Shown piece after piece: positions 35,275-44,412 of a stretch of 64,000 nucleotides of DNA (the stretch's first letter is position 1; each line of letters begins with the position of its first letter). Source of the stretch: Phosphitispora fastidiosa. GTDB lineage: Bacteria; Bacillota; Thermincolia; Thermincolales; UBA2595. Below the pieces are notes generated by a model. That model was not told the DNA's origin. It saw only the letters and a list, made by a program, of their open reading frames with translations, and did not search any database. Location: contig NZ_JAHHUL010000001.1 in NCBI RefSeq assembly GCF_019008365.1, positions 62,001-126,000 of the forward strand, in the 5' to 3' direction. The translations under genes and the position numbers were made by a program.

Positions 35275-35856
35275 TTACTCCCTATTGACTTTTAGGTCAG
35301 CATAAAAGTGTACCAGGGATAACTGGATATAGGGAGCCAGCCAGAGAAAACCTATTCCCAGAGTCAATATACATAAGAGTCCCCAGCCTATAAAGCTAAG
35401 CCACATCATAAATAGTTTGCTTTTATAGCCTTCCATCATATTTTTGCTCCGGCGCAGGGCCTCCATTGCTTCCATTCCCGGGTTATCGTTGAGGATGTAA
35501 AATGCCTGGGAATAACCTAAGGCCGCAATAATTCCCGGAACAATCAGCAGTAATGACCACAGGACTACCAGTACGGTCACAATCAACTGGAGCAGCATTG
35601 CCGGAACAAACTGCTTAAACCCTCCGAAAAGCGCCTCCACCGGTGGCTTCTCACCATCACTAAATCTGGTGAAATACTGAATCTGCCCAAGAGTCATCGG
35701 GCCGGTGATAATCAGAGCCAGCAATCCTCCGGAATCAGTGATACTGCCTGGAATACTGATGATAAGTGTAAAAAGGAAACTTACCAAAATAGGTATCCCC
35801 CAATTACCCTTCAACTGTTCCCTGGCCATTAACCGTAATTCTGCATTCTCTTTCAA
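35275..35856 (-). CDS. DUF975 family membrane protein
   Basis: A 193-residue integral membrane protein with about four to five hydrophobic segments. The N-terminal ELRLMAREQLKGNWG and the later GIIAALGYSQAFYILNDNPGMEAMEALRRSKNMM are typical of DUF975. Function is unknown. TTG 35856 follows AAAGGGGA. It sits 15 bases before the EFR1 gene. Confidence 0.88.
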   Translation of the reverse strand: MKENAELRLMAREQLKGNWGIPILVSFLFTLIISIPGSITDSGGLLALIITGPMTLGQIQYFTRFSDGEKPPVEALFGGFKQFVPAMLLQLIVTVLVVLWSLLLIVPGIIAALGYSQAFYILNDNPGMEAMEALRRSKNMMEGYKSKLFMMWLSFIGWGLLCILTLGIGFLWLAPYIQLSLVHFYADLKVNRE

Positions 35857-35872
35857 TCAATTATCCCCTTTC

Positions 35873-35917
35873 AATTAGAACACCATGAATTAGAACGCCA
35901 TAAATTAGAACATCATG
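35873..35917. repeat. three 15-bp direct repeats
   Basis: Three adjacent copies of AATTAGAACRYCATR (35873-35887, 35888-35902, 35903-35917). The last copy contains the TAA stop of the small gene at 35905-36060. Confidence 0.85.
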
Positions 35918-36060
35918 AAATCAAAAAGCCAAGACCAGACATATGCAATAGGCATCTCAGTCCCGGTATGAGTTTCATCCCATTCTGAATTAACCTTTCC
36001 CCCCTCAAAAACCTCCTCAAAAACATCAACTTCATTAAATTTTTCCTCGATTGTGTTCAT
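35905..36060 (-). CDS. 51-residue acidic small protein
   Basis: A frame of 51 codons from ATG 36060 to TAA 35907-35905. The ribosome site GGGGGGAG lies about five bases upstream. It starts MNTIEEKFNEVDVFEEVFEGG and ends in an aromatic, hydrophobic YVWSWLFDFMMF, so it may be an amphipathic or membrane-associated peptide. It lies 18 bases after the flavodoxin gene and 48 bases before the DUF975 gene, within one strand run. I recognise no family. Confidence 0.55.
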   Translation of the reverse strand: MNTIEEKFNEVDVFEEVFEGGKVNSEWDETHTGTEMPIAYVWSWLFDFMMF

Positions 36061-36078
36061 ATAACTCCCCCCATTTCT

Positions 36079-36873
36079 TTAAACTAATTCAGCTTGTTGT
36101 TTTCTCGTTTTCTCACCTTGCTTTGCAGACTGCCTGTCTGCCCACCATCCAATAGCCCTCTTAATAAGGCCAAGTTTGGTTTCATAAAAATAATCTGTTT
36201 CAAACCATCCATTTGCCTTAAAGTATTCATAGTCCGCCGGCAGGCCGGTACCGCTTTTGTGTGAAGTACGCACAAACCTGAATATCATCAGTTCCTTTAT
36301 CCCGGGCGCCGGCATTTCCGGATTTGTAAGCAGCTCATGAAACTGGTTAGCTGCTTTGGCTGTTTCCAAAGCAATTGTTTGCTGCTGAGCGGCAGTAGGC
36401 TCACCTTTAAGAGGTGTAGTAACCCCTACTCCCCGGCAAAGCTTGAAACCCCAAAACTGGGCCACAGACCCCAGGTACTTCAGCACCTCTTTATCACCAT
36501 ATACTCCCTGAGTCACAATCGGCATAAAGGTTTTTCCGAAAAAACATGGCCGGTGGAAGACATATGCCATACGGTCCAACAGGATTTTCAGCTGTGCAGG
36601 TACCTGCAGGGAATATACCGGTGCGGCAAAAACTACTCCATCTGATTCCATCAGCGTTTTTGAAACTGCTTTAAGGTCATCGTGCAAAGGGCAGTACTCT
36701 TCGCCTTTCTCCAGACAGATGCCACATCCCCGGCATAGCTGCAGGTTGAGATCATTCAAAAATATATATTCAAAATCCACTTCCCCATGCTTCTTTAATT
36801 CGTCTGCAAAGGTTTTAACCACCCGGTAGGTCTGCCCTTTATGGGGACTACCGACAACAGCCGTAATCTTCAT
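36079..36873 (-). CDS. flavodoxin-fold NAD(P)H-dependent FMN reductase / iron-sulfur flavoprotein-like
   Basis: A 264-residue flavoprotein. The FMN phosphate loop is in VVGSPHKGQTYRVVKTFADEL, and FAAPVYSLQVPAQLKILLDR is the second flavin-binding region. Between them lies CRGCGICLEKGEEYC, the compact cysteine cluster typical of the iron-sulfur flavoprotein branch. It ends in a basic helical tail. I start it at ATG 36873, because the TTG at 36876 directly precedes it and the GAGGGGGG site is better spaced to the ATG. It follows the BCCT transporter by 27 bases and is likely in the sigma-54 operon. Confidence 0.87.
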   Translation of the reverse strand: MKITAVVGSPHKGQTYRVVKTFADELKKHGEVDFEYIFLNDLNLQLCRGCGICLEKGEEYCPLHDDLKAVSKTLMESDGVVFAAPVYSLQVPAQLKILLDRMAYVFHRPCFFGKTFMPIVTQGVYGDKEVLKYLGSVAQFWGFKLCRGVGVTTPLKGEPTAAQQQTIALETAKAANQFHELLTNPEMPAPGIKELMIFRFVRTSHKSGTGLPADYEYFKANGWFETDYFYETKLGLIKRAIGWWADRQSAKQGEKTRKQQAELV

Positions 36874-36900
36874 CAATTAAACCCCCCTCAATTTATTCCA

Positions 36901-38445
36901 TCATACATTCTGACGTTTCAAACCGTTATCTGTACTCCATTCCTTCTTGATATTTTTCATGAAACTGACCAGTACCATTAGGGTAATTACAATCATGGGT
37001 ACTGCAGTAATAACAGTAACAGTTTGTACCGGCTTAAACTGATCCAAAGATACCAGGGCAAGTGTTAATCCCCCCATGGCTATGGACCAGAAAACCCTGT
37101 TCCACCCAGCCGGTTCTTCATAGCCGCTTAGTTCCTTAGTAGAGACCATGGCCATTGAATATACAGATGCATTAACCACAGTAGCCATGCTGATGTAAGC
37201 AAGTACAGTCAATACAAACAACATTACCCGACCAAAGGGCAGTGTACCCCAAATTGCCACAGATGCCGCGGCGGGGCCGCTCTTATCCAGTATTTCTGCA
37301 ATCGGGACCAGGTTGTTGTAATAAACATCCAGCATATGGCTGGAAAATATCCCAAAGAACAACCACGCACCTAAGGTGCTGGAAGCAACCGTAGCCACTG
37401 CAAACTCCCGAACTGTCCTCCCCCTGGAGATTCTGGCAAAGTAAATGCCGGTTGGCAATAGCAGCGTCAGATACCACGCCCAATAAAAAATAGTCCATTT
37501 CTGAGGGAATCCCGATTCCGCATGAGGGTCCAGATAGAAGGTCATTCTAAAAAAGTTTTGCAGCAGATTGCCAACAGACTCAGTAAAGGTTGCCATAATA
37601 AACCTTGTTGGGCCAAATACTAATACCAGCAGGATAACGGCGATGGATAAGCAGACCCTAAAATTACTTAACAGCCGAATGCCTTTATTAAGACCGGAAT
37701 ATACGATAATTGCTATAAAAACAGTCCAGGTAATCAGAATGAAAGCATCCAGGGTTAAAGTCCGTTCAATTCCAAAAGTCTTGGCAAAGAGCTCTGATAC
37801 TACGGGAGTATTAGCGCCCATCGCAGTTGCAGTCCCTCCAATGAGTCCGAAAAAGTAGCACATATCGACGACCTTTCCCAACCAGCCATTTACCAAACGA
37901 TGCCCCAGTAAAGCCTCACATGCCGTACTGGGTCTGACCACAGTTTTCTTTTTCACAAAAAACAGGTAGCCAAATGCCAAGCCAAAGACGGTGTACATCG
38001 CCCAGGCCAAGGGACCCCAATGAAACAACTGGTATGAAAGAGCCCAGGTGGCTGCTTCATGTGTAAATGGCTTTACTCCGAAGGGCGGAGACTGGAAATT
38101 CCAAAACCCTTCCATGGTAGCCCAGAACAGAACACCGGCGCCGCAATTTGTGGTAAACATCATCCCCCACCAGGTTAGGGTATTGAATTCGGGTTTACCT
38201 GAGCCGAGCTTGCGATGAGCATAAGGGCCAAATACAAAGTAAAGGAAAAGCCCGAATAGAATTACTGTATACCACAGGAATGCCCATCCAAAGGTATTAG
38301 TGACAAAATCAAAAGCGCTTTCCAGTAAAAATGAGGCCCTCTGAGAATCCCAAACAACATATAAGCAAAAAGCGGAAATTAAAATAATTGGCGGAATAAA
38401 AACCATCGGGTCTGTCTTAAGCCTATTCCTCTGGGGCCTATTCAT
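36901..38445 (-). CDS. BCCT family transporter (betaine/carnitine/choline type), copy 1
   Basis: A 514-residue transporter with about 12 membrane segments. The conserved BCCT region around TM8 (FPQKWTIFYWAWYLTLLLPTGIYFARISRGRTVREF) is clear. Family substrates are quaternary ammonium compounds such as glycine betaine, choline and carnitine; which one is not evident. I start at ATG 38445 with TGAGGAAC just upstream, rather than the GTG at 38457 that lies in that site. A sigma-54-type promoter at 38515-38530 points at it. First gene of a run with flavodoxin and ferredoxin genes, suggesting uptake coupled to anaerobic use of a methylated amine (inference). Confidence 0.93.
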   Translation of the reverse strand: MNRPQRNRLKTDPMVFIPPIILISAFCLYVVWDSQRASFLLESAFDFVTNTFGWAFLWYTVILFGLFLYFVFGPYAHRKLGSGKPEFNTLTWWGMMFTTNCGAGVLFWATMEGFWNFQSPPFGVKPFTHEAATWALSYQLFHWGPLAWAMYTVFGLAFGYLFFVKKKTVVRPSTACEALLGHRLVNGWLGKVVDMCYFFGLIGGTATAMGANTPVVSELFAKTFGIERTLTLDAFILITWTVFIAIIVYSGLNKGIRLLSNFRVCLSIAVILLVLVFGPTRFIMATFTESVGNLLQNFFRMTFYLDPHAESGFPQKWTIFYWAWYLTLLLPTGIYFARISRGRTVREFAVATVASSTLGAWLFFGIFSSHMLDVYYNNLVPIAEILDKSGPAAASVAIWGTLPFGRVMLFVLTVLAYISMATVVNASVYSMAMVSTKELSGYEEPAGWNRVFWSIAMGGLTLALVSLDQFKPVQTVTVITAVPMIVITLMVLVSFMKNIKKEWSTDNGLKRQNV

Positions 38446-38514
38446 AAAGTTCCTCACTTTCTACAATATTGAGTTTGCCAATTTCTATAACTTGTTTTAT
38501 CCATTTACTTATTT

Positions 38515-38530
38515 AGCAAATATCGTGCCA
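38515..38530 (-). promoter_or_regulatory. sigma-54 (RpoN) promoter of the BCCT operon
   Basis: On the minus strand TGGCACGATATTTGCT matches the -24/-12 consensus TGGCACG-N4-TTGCW completely. It lies 70 bases before the transporter start. Confidence 0.88.
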
Positions 38531-38661
38531 AAATTAGGTAGTGTTATAAAATTAACCATTGGAATACCATAAGCCCTTATATATCAAGGATGAAGAAGCA
38601 AATAAATTTTTCTCTTAAGCGCCATATGGTTATAACTGCGCATATTAACCCGAGGGAATTT

Positions 38662-38697
38662 AAGTCAATCGAGACTTACCTCAGTCATTTGTGACTT
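38662..38697. promoter_or_regulatory. paired palindromes, probable upstream activator sites
   Basis: Two copies of AGTC-N6-GACTT (38663-38677 and 38683-38697) are spaced exactly 20 bases apart, two helical turns. They lie 130-170 bases upstream of the sigma-54 promoter, the usual position of enhancer sites for sigma-54 activators. Confidence 0.7.
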
Positions 38698-38718
38698 ATT
38701 TGCATTTTCAATAATATA

Positions 38719-38758
38719 AAAACGGTACAACTCCCTTTCCGGGAGATGTACCGTTTTT
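38719..38758. terminator. terminator after the second BCCT gene
   Basis: AAAACGGTACA (38719-38729) pairs with TGTACCGTTTT (38748-38758), with an inner CTCCC/GGGAG stem, and T-runs on both strands. It lies just beyond the stop of the gene at 38767. Confidence 0.88.
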
Positions 38759-38766
38759 TGTTGCCG

Positions 38767-40278
38767 TCAGTTGCGCGGCTTCAAGGGATGATCTTCTCTC
38801 AGCCATTTAAATAAAGAAAAGATAAAAATAAACAGAATGAAGATGATGGGAACAGCTGTAATTACGGAAGATAGCTGGACAACTCTCAGTCCGCCCACAA
38901 CCAGCAAACCCAGCGCCATGGTCCCCAGCACCAGCGCCCAGAATAACCTGTGCCACGGCGCCGGTTCATCAAAGTGGTCCGACTGCCTGGTACAGATAGC
39001 TGCCAGGGTATATGCCGCGGCATCCAAACCGGTAGCCTGTGAAATTATACATATAAGGACAAACAGCGGCAGAATTAACCCTGCAGCGGGCAGTGAGCTT
39101 AGAATCGCCGCGATAACTTCTGCTGCCCCCTGCTGCTCCAGTATTTTAGTGAGGGAAAGCGCCCCCTGGCCTTCCAGGTAAACAGCGTAACCTCCGAAAA
39201 CCGCGAAATAAGCAAAACAACCCAGGCTGCCACATACCAACTCGGCACAAATCAGTTCTCTGATAGTTCTGCCTTTGGAAATGCGGGCCACAAAAAGTCC
39301 CATATACACAGCCCAGGTAATCCACCAGGCCCAGTAAAAAACCGTCCAGTTCTGCGGAAACCCTGATTTCAGGATAGGATCGGTATAAAAACTCATCCGG
39401 GGAAAGTTGTTCAATAACAGGCCCATACTATTGGTGAAATTTGAAAGAATAAAAAGAGTTGGCCCTGCCAATAAAACAAAAAATAATAGCGCTATTGAAG
39501 TTATGGCATTAAAGTCACTCAGCTTCTTTATGCCGCGTCTTAGCCCCAAATAGGCGCTGGTTCCAAACAAAGCAGTCCAGATTACCAGGATGATTATCTG
39601 CATCTGGAGTGAATCAGGTCTGTCCAGCATTTTGCCAACCAGTGTGGATACCATCGGAACATTCACACCCAGGGCTGTTCCGATCCCGCCAACCAGGCCA
39701 ATAACAATCGTTAAATCAATGATTTTACCGACCCAGCCTCCTGCCCTTTGCCCAATATGACCACAAGCGGAACTTGGCCTTAACAGGGCGCTCTTACGCA
39801 CATGAAATGAGTAAGCAATGGCCAGAGCCGGGATGGCATATGTACCCCAGGCGCTGAAACCCCAGTGAAACATTCCATATACAACTGCCCATTCCAAAGA
39901 TTCACCGGAGTTTGGCGCAATTCCAAACGGTGGGCCGCTGATGTAATAAACCGGTTCTGCCATTGCCCAGTAAAAAAGGGAGGACCCAATTCCGGCATTA
40001 AATAACATCGCTATCCAACTGAAAGTAGAGAAATCAGGAGCGTCATCAGGAGCGCCGAACTTCACTTTTCCATACCGGCTGAATGCCAGCCACAACAGGA
40101 GGATAAACATTGCAAAAACTGAGCCGAGAAACAACCAGTCAAATGAATGTGTTATGGCCGCCAACAGTGAGGCTGCCTTATTTTCAGCATTTGGGAGTGT
40201 TATTAATATTGCTGTCACCGTAATCACGCTAACCAACCCGGGCCAAAAGATACCCGGCTCAATCCGAGCTTTCCTCAC
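38767..40278 (-). CDS. BCCT family transporter, copy 2
   Basis: A 503-residue transporter of the same family as the copy at 36901, with about 12 membrane segments and the conserved segment FPQNWTVFYWAWWITWAVYMGLFVARISKGRTIREL. GTG 40278 has GGAGG seven bases upstream. It follows the sigma-54 activator gene by 17 bases and so is probably cotranscribed with its presumed regulator. The two transporters are related but clearly diverged, suggesting different substrates or affinities rather than a recent duplication. Confidence 0.92.
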   Translation of the reverse strand: MRKARIEPGIFWPGLVSVITVTAILITLPNAENKAASLLAAITHSFDWLFLGSVFAMFILLLWLAFSRYGKVKFGAPDDAPDFSTFSWIAMLFNAGIGSSLFYWAMAEPVYYISGPPFGIAPNSGESLEWAVVYGMFHWGFSAWGTYAIPALAIAYSFHVRKSALLRPSSACGHIGQRAGGWVGKIIDLTIVIGLVGGIGTALGVNVPMVSTLVGKMLDRPDSLQMQIIILVIWTALFGTSAYLGLRRGIKKLSDFNAITSIALLFFVLLAGPTLFILSNFTNSMGLLLNNFPRMSFYTDPILKSGFPQNWTVFYWAWWITWAVYMGLFVARISKGRTIRELICAELVCGSLGCFAYFAVFGGYAVYLEGQGALSLTKILEQQGAAEVIAAILSSLPAAGLILPLFVLICIISQATGLDAAAYTLAAICTRQSDHFDEPAPWHRLFWALVLGTMALGLLVVGGLRVVQLSSVITAVPIIFILFIFIFSLFKWLREDHPLKPRN

Positions 40279-40295
40279 CTGAATTCCTCCATTAA

Positions 40296-41717
40296 TTAAC
40301 CCTGTTCAAGACCGTATTTCCGAATTAGCCGGGATGCTTTGCTTTGACTTATATTTAAAGCCTTGGCCACCTTATATGAACTCTTTAACATTTCATAAGC
40401 CCTGGTTATCAATTTTTTTTCAACCATTTCCAATGCCAAATCAAGTGAGGTAAAATCCGTGCCTGAAATCTCCTGGGATTCAAAATTATCCCGGAGCTGC
40501 CTGGGCAGGTGTTTTGGTTCAATTACCGACTCCGTAACAGTTATTATCAACCTTTCGACCATGTTCTCAAGCTCACGTATATTACCCGGCCAAGGGTAGT
40601 GAACAAGTATTTCAAGGGCTTCATGAGAAAGTTGGTGGGTTGTGTGGCATTCCTTATCAAATTTATTAATAAAGAAGTAAATGAGGTGTGGGATGTCTTC
40701 GGTTCTTGCCCTGAGAGGCGGCATCTCTATCTCAATAACATTGAGACGATAATACAGGTCTTCCCTGAACCCTCCTTCGTGAACCATCTTATTCAGGTCG
40801 CGGTTTGTAGCAGCTAATATCCGGCAGTCTAATTTGATGGGTTCAGTACTCCCGACACGACAGAAGCTGCGTTCCTGGATAACGTGTAAGAGTTTGGCCT
40901 GGAGTCTCAAAGGTATTTCCCCGATTTCGTCAAGGAACAGGGTGCCGCCATCAGCTAATTCAAAAAGCCCGGTTTTACCTTTCTTTTCAGCTCCGGTGAA
41001 CGCGCCGGGGACATACCCAAATAGTTCTGATTCCAGCAGCTGGTCAGGGATGGCAGCACAGTTTATGGTCATAAAGGGCCCCTCTCTGCGACTGCTCAGA
41101 TTATGGATATATTTTGCCAGAACGCCTTTCCCGGTTCCTGATTCGCCTAGTATCAATATGTTTGCATCCACCCTGGCAACCTTATGAACTAATTCCAGGA
41201 GTTCTTCCATTTGCTTGCTCCGGACAACCAGATTACTGATTTGAAATTCTTTTTTTCTTAACTCCTGAACCTCGTGTTTATATCTTTCTACCAGCTTTAA
41301 AGTATCCTGCAGGTCGTGTTTGATTTCACCTATTTGGGAAATATCACGCACATTCTGAACTATAAGCTCCAATTCGCCGTTTTGGTCAAAGACGGGTGTC
41401 GCTGTAGTGACAATCCTCTTTCCGGTGATGGTCTTCTGCTCAAGGGTGATAATCTTCTTTTCACTGAGAATCAGAGGAGTTATCGGGGGAAAACAGTAGC
41501 CCTCTGCCGCCATCTGACCTGGCTGTTGGCCCAGCAGTTGGGAAGCAGTAACTCCGTAGTTTCTCTCACAGGCATTGTTAACATAGATGGTAATTCCATT
41601 TTTATCAGTGACAAATATTTCATCATAGGAATTATCCAATATTTTTTGAAAGGTTTCCTGATCAAGCTCGTTTTGTATCTCAGGCACAGACTTTTGGGGA
41701 GACTTTTTTCCTGTCAT
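40296..41717 (-). CDS. sigma-54-dependent activator (PAS-AAA+-HTH)
   Basis: A 473-residue enhancer-binding protein. It has a PAS domain (about 22-130), a coiled coil, then the AAA+ domain with Walker A GESGTGKG (191-198), GAFTGA loop (238-243) that contacts sigma-54, and LFLDEIGEIP. A C-terminal Fis-type HTH ends the protein (YKVAKALNISQSKASRLIRKYG). The PAS domain probably senses a small molecule. It likely controls the sigma-54 promoter at 38515-38530 through the paired palindromes at 38662-38697, and is encoded directly upstream of a BCCT gene. Start ATG 41717 follows GGAGG. Confidence 0.93.
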   Translation of the reverse strand: MTGKKSPQKSVPEIQNELDQETFQKILDNSYDEIFVTDKNGITIYVNNACERNYGVTASQLLGQQPGQMAAEGYCFPPITPLILSEKKIITLEQKTITGKRIVTTATPVFDQNGELELIVQNVRDISQIGEIKHDLQDTLKLVERYKHEVQELRKKEFQISNLVVRSKQMEELLELVHKVARVDANILILGESGTGKGVLAKYIHNLSSRREGPFMTINCAAIPDQLLESELFGYVPGAFTGAEKKGKTGLFELADGGTLFLDEIGEIPLRLQAKLLHVIQERSFCRVGSTEPIKLDCRILAATNRDLNKMVHEGGFREDLYYRLNVIEIEMPPLRARTEDIPHLIYFFINKFDKECHTTHQLSHEALEILVHYPWPGNIRELENMVERLIITVTESVIEPKHLPRQLRDNFESQEISGTDFTSLDLALEMVEKKLITRAYEMLKSSYKVAKALNISQSKASRLIRKYGLEQG

Positions 41718-41869
41718 GACACTGCCTCCATAGACCCTAATTCTGAACTATTGTATTTACTAACAAAGTAAAAAAATGGTGCAGATTTTATCATTCGACA
41801 TTTTCCCCAAGAACCCTTCTTAAAAAGATACTCAAAATATTAAGTGTGCAGGTGAAGCGGTGCGCCGTT

Positions 41870-42067
41870 TTATTTGATTATCCGTTGCACTCTTCCCACC
41901 TGCCCTGAAGTTAGTCTGACTTTGATCCCCCTGGGATGAATTTGACCAGGTGTTAAGATAGTTTGCACTTCACCGGCGGTTAATTTGCCGGACCGTTGGT
42001 TTTGTTTTTCAACTATTTCAACCTGCATTCCCGGTTTGATATTTTTTCTGACTGTGTGTTCTGACAA
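41870..42067 (-). CDS. ywbE: YwbE family protein
   Basis: A 65-residue protein of the YwbE family: KNIKPGMQVEIVEKQNQRSGKLTAGEVQTILT, then HPRGIKVRL and GQVGRVQ. Function is unknown; it resembles small SH3/KOW-like barrels. I use TTG 42067, eight bases after AAGGTGG, which gives the usual family length. It marks the left edge of the accessory island. Confidence 0.88.
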   Translation of the reverse strand: MSEHTVRKNIKPGMQVEIVEKQNQRSGKLTAGEVQTILTPGQIHPRGIKVRLTSGQVGRVQRIIK

Positions 42068-42098
42068 ATATATTACCACCTTATAAAAGTATTTGGTT

Positions 42099-44412
42099 TC
42101 ACTTTAGAATTTGGAGAAGTTTATCACGCAGCCGCATTTCTTCTCCGCTTTCATTGGTCTTAATTCTCAAAATCGGGATTTCATACTTCTGCAAAATAGT
42201 ATCTTTAATCTTATCCTTTTCAAGCTGCTTTGGATTGTTAGCATGGAAGGCATATCCATCTACCTCCACCACCAGCACAGGCATTTTATCAAGCTTGTTA
42301 AAGATAACGAAATCAGTATGTGTTGAAATATTCATGGCATATTGGCATTCGGCATCATCCAAATTTTCCGGATTACGAATCAGCATTTTAAGAGGTTGAT
42401 GCATTACCCGGTCTAGATTTTGGAACTCCGGCTGCTTCAGAACATCTTCAATCACAACATTCATCAGGTTTTCCGATTCGTATTCCGATACATGCTTCTT
42501 TTTCTTCATAATTGAAAATAACCGTTCAGAGTAGCTGTGATATAACAAATCAAACACCGAGTAAATGCTGCTGTTAATGAATTCGTAATTATTGTACTCA
42601 ATATATCTTATCAAATCGCCAATATTGGAATTGTGTTTATTTTCTTCATCTGACACAACAATAATCAGCTTGTCGATGGCGCGGGATATGGCCACATTAA
42701 TCAGGTTTGGGTTATCAACAAATTCGTTCACTTTGTTCGAAACTGTGGTTAAAATTATAACATGTTTCTGACGGCCTTGGAACTTATGAACTGTATCCAC
42801 CTCAATGTTTCCATCTCTGACGGTCTCTTTTAGTTTTTTCGTCTGCAGCCGATAAGGCGCAATAGTACCGATAGACTGCTCACCGGAACTGCTGATTTGT
42901 TGTGGCAGTACTTCTTGCAAGATAACGTCAATCTGCCTCTGGTTGTAATTGCCCCGCGCATGATTTCCCTTGGCAGTCTTATATACTGCTAAGGGTTTTT
43001 CACGCCCTTTCTCCTCAGTCATTACAATAAGGTCATTATTATAGAATTTTTGGTTACAGAAGCCGATAATTTTCGGATGACAGCGGTAATGCTCTTTTAA
43101 TAATGTTCGGGGAACATCTTCATATAGTTTTACGATTGAAGAAAGAATGCTGTGTTCCGCATACCGGTAGGCGCTATGCAAGGTAAATTTATGGTAAATT
43201 TGATTGGTTTCTTCTGCTATATTCTCCGGAACAACATTGGGTAGCTGCATTAAATCTCCGACGATAAGGGCCTGCTTTGCACAAGAGAGCGCCAGCGCCC
43301 CGGTAACAATATCAACCCTGTGAGGCCTCATCCATAATCACATAGTCAAATAAATAGTTGTCCCCAGCACACGTGCGCAAAGAATGAGTCGTGCTCAGTA
43401 CAACCGGATATTCTCCAATAAAAGAGGCAAAATCTCTCCATAACGATTTCTTTGTAAATACCTTGCGGCTTTTTTGTTGAGAATATCTGGCAGCCAGTTT
43501 GGCCTTGAACAGCTTCAGCGAGTTTTGGGTGTATTCTTCTATTGACCTTTCAAACTGGTAGCTTTCAAGCCGCGTCTCCAGGGCAGCAATTTGCTTTGTT
43601 AATTCGTTTACCCTGCTCTCGTAATAAAACTTTTGAAAACAAGCTATAATCTTTTCGTTGGAGTTTTGATAAAACGAAAAGCTAAAAATGCCATAGCGCA
43701 GCAGATTTAATAGCTTATGTTTTAGCGTGATAACTTTATCCTCATTAGCTATGCGCTGGTAATTCAACCATAATTCCATAACGGCGCCTGAATTAAGCCG
43801 ATATAAAGAGCGATATGGCGCTATTTCTTCATTGGTTTCATTATAATAGGTGTAAAAATACTCTCTTTCGGTTAACAACGACGATAGCTCTTGCTTTAAT
43901 ACAGCAGCCTCGTTCTTCGCTTCAAGCATTTCTTCTAATTCTTTGCCACTTGATTTAAGTGTGTCATTTACAGCATTAAAGCTGTCGCTATCCATTACCC
44001 AATCGGCCATATCAGGATAATCCTGCATTTGCCCGGCAAAGAATTTTTCTTTGTTTTCGGTGTTTCCTAAGTAGGCTGCAATAAAATCTGCGCCATATGT
44101 CTGAAGTTTCTCCAAAACATTAGCCGTTGCCGCGTTGTTATTGGACACAACGGCAATGGTTTTTTCATTTATGATGGCATTGGCAATAATGTTCAGAATG
44201 GTTTGGGTTTTACCCGTTCCCGGAGGCCCTTCAATGACACTGATTTGTTCGGTCAAGGCTTTTTCAGCAGCAGATTTTTGGCTTAAATTAAACCCGAAAG
44301 GGAAAACCGGCATTTGCCCTGCTTGTGGTTTATTCATTTCAGTTTTTTCACCGTTTCTCCCCGTTTCCTTTGGGAGTGCCACAATATTTGCTCCGTGGCT
44401 AAATTGAGCGCA
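42099..44412 (-). pseudogene. SF1 (Upf1-like) helicase with C-terminal DUF2726-like nuclease domain, frameshifted and 5'-truncated
   Basis: Two frames together make one protein. The first (44415-43312) has Walker A IEGPPGTGKT and ends at DYVIMDEASQ; the second (43331-42099) resumes at VDIVTGALALSCAKQALIVGDLMQLP, the natural continuation of a DEASQ...GDxxQLP motif. It carries HKFQGRQ and NVAISRA and ends in a DUF2726/Vsr-like domain (VLVVEVDGYAFH). One extra G in the GGG at 43316-43318 explains the shift. The 5' part, usually several hundred residues, is absent: the frame runs into the 3' end of a group II intron, and no helicase sequence is seen on its other side. It is probably a dead defence or repair gene. 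Confidence 0.85.
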
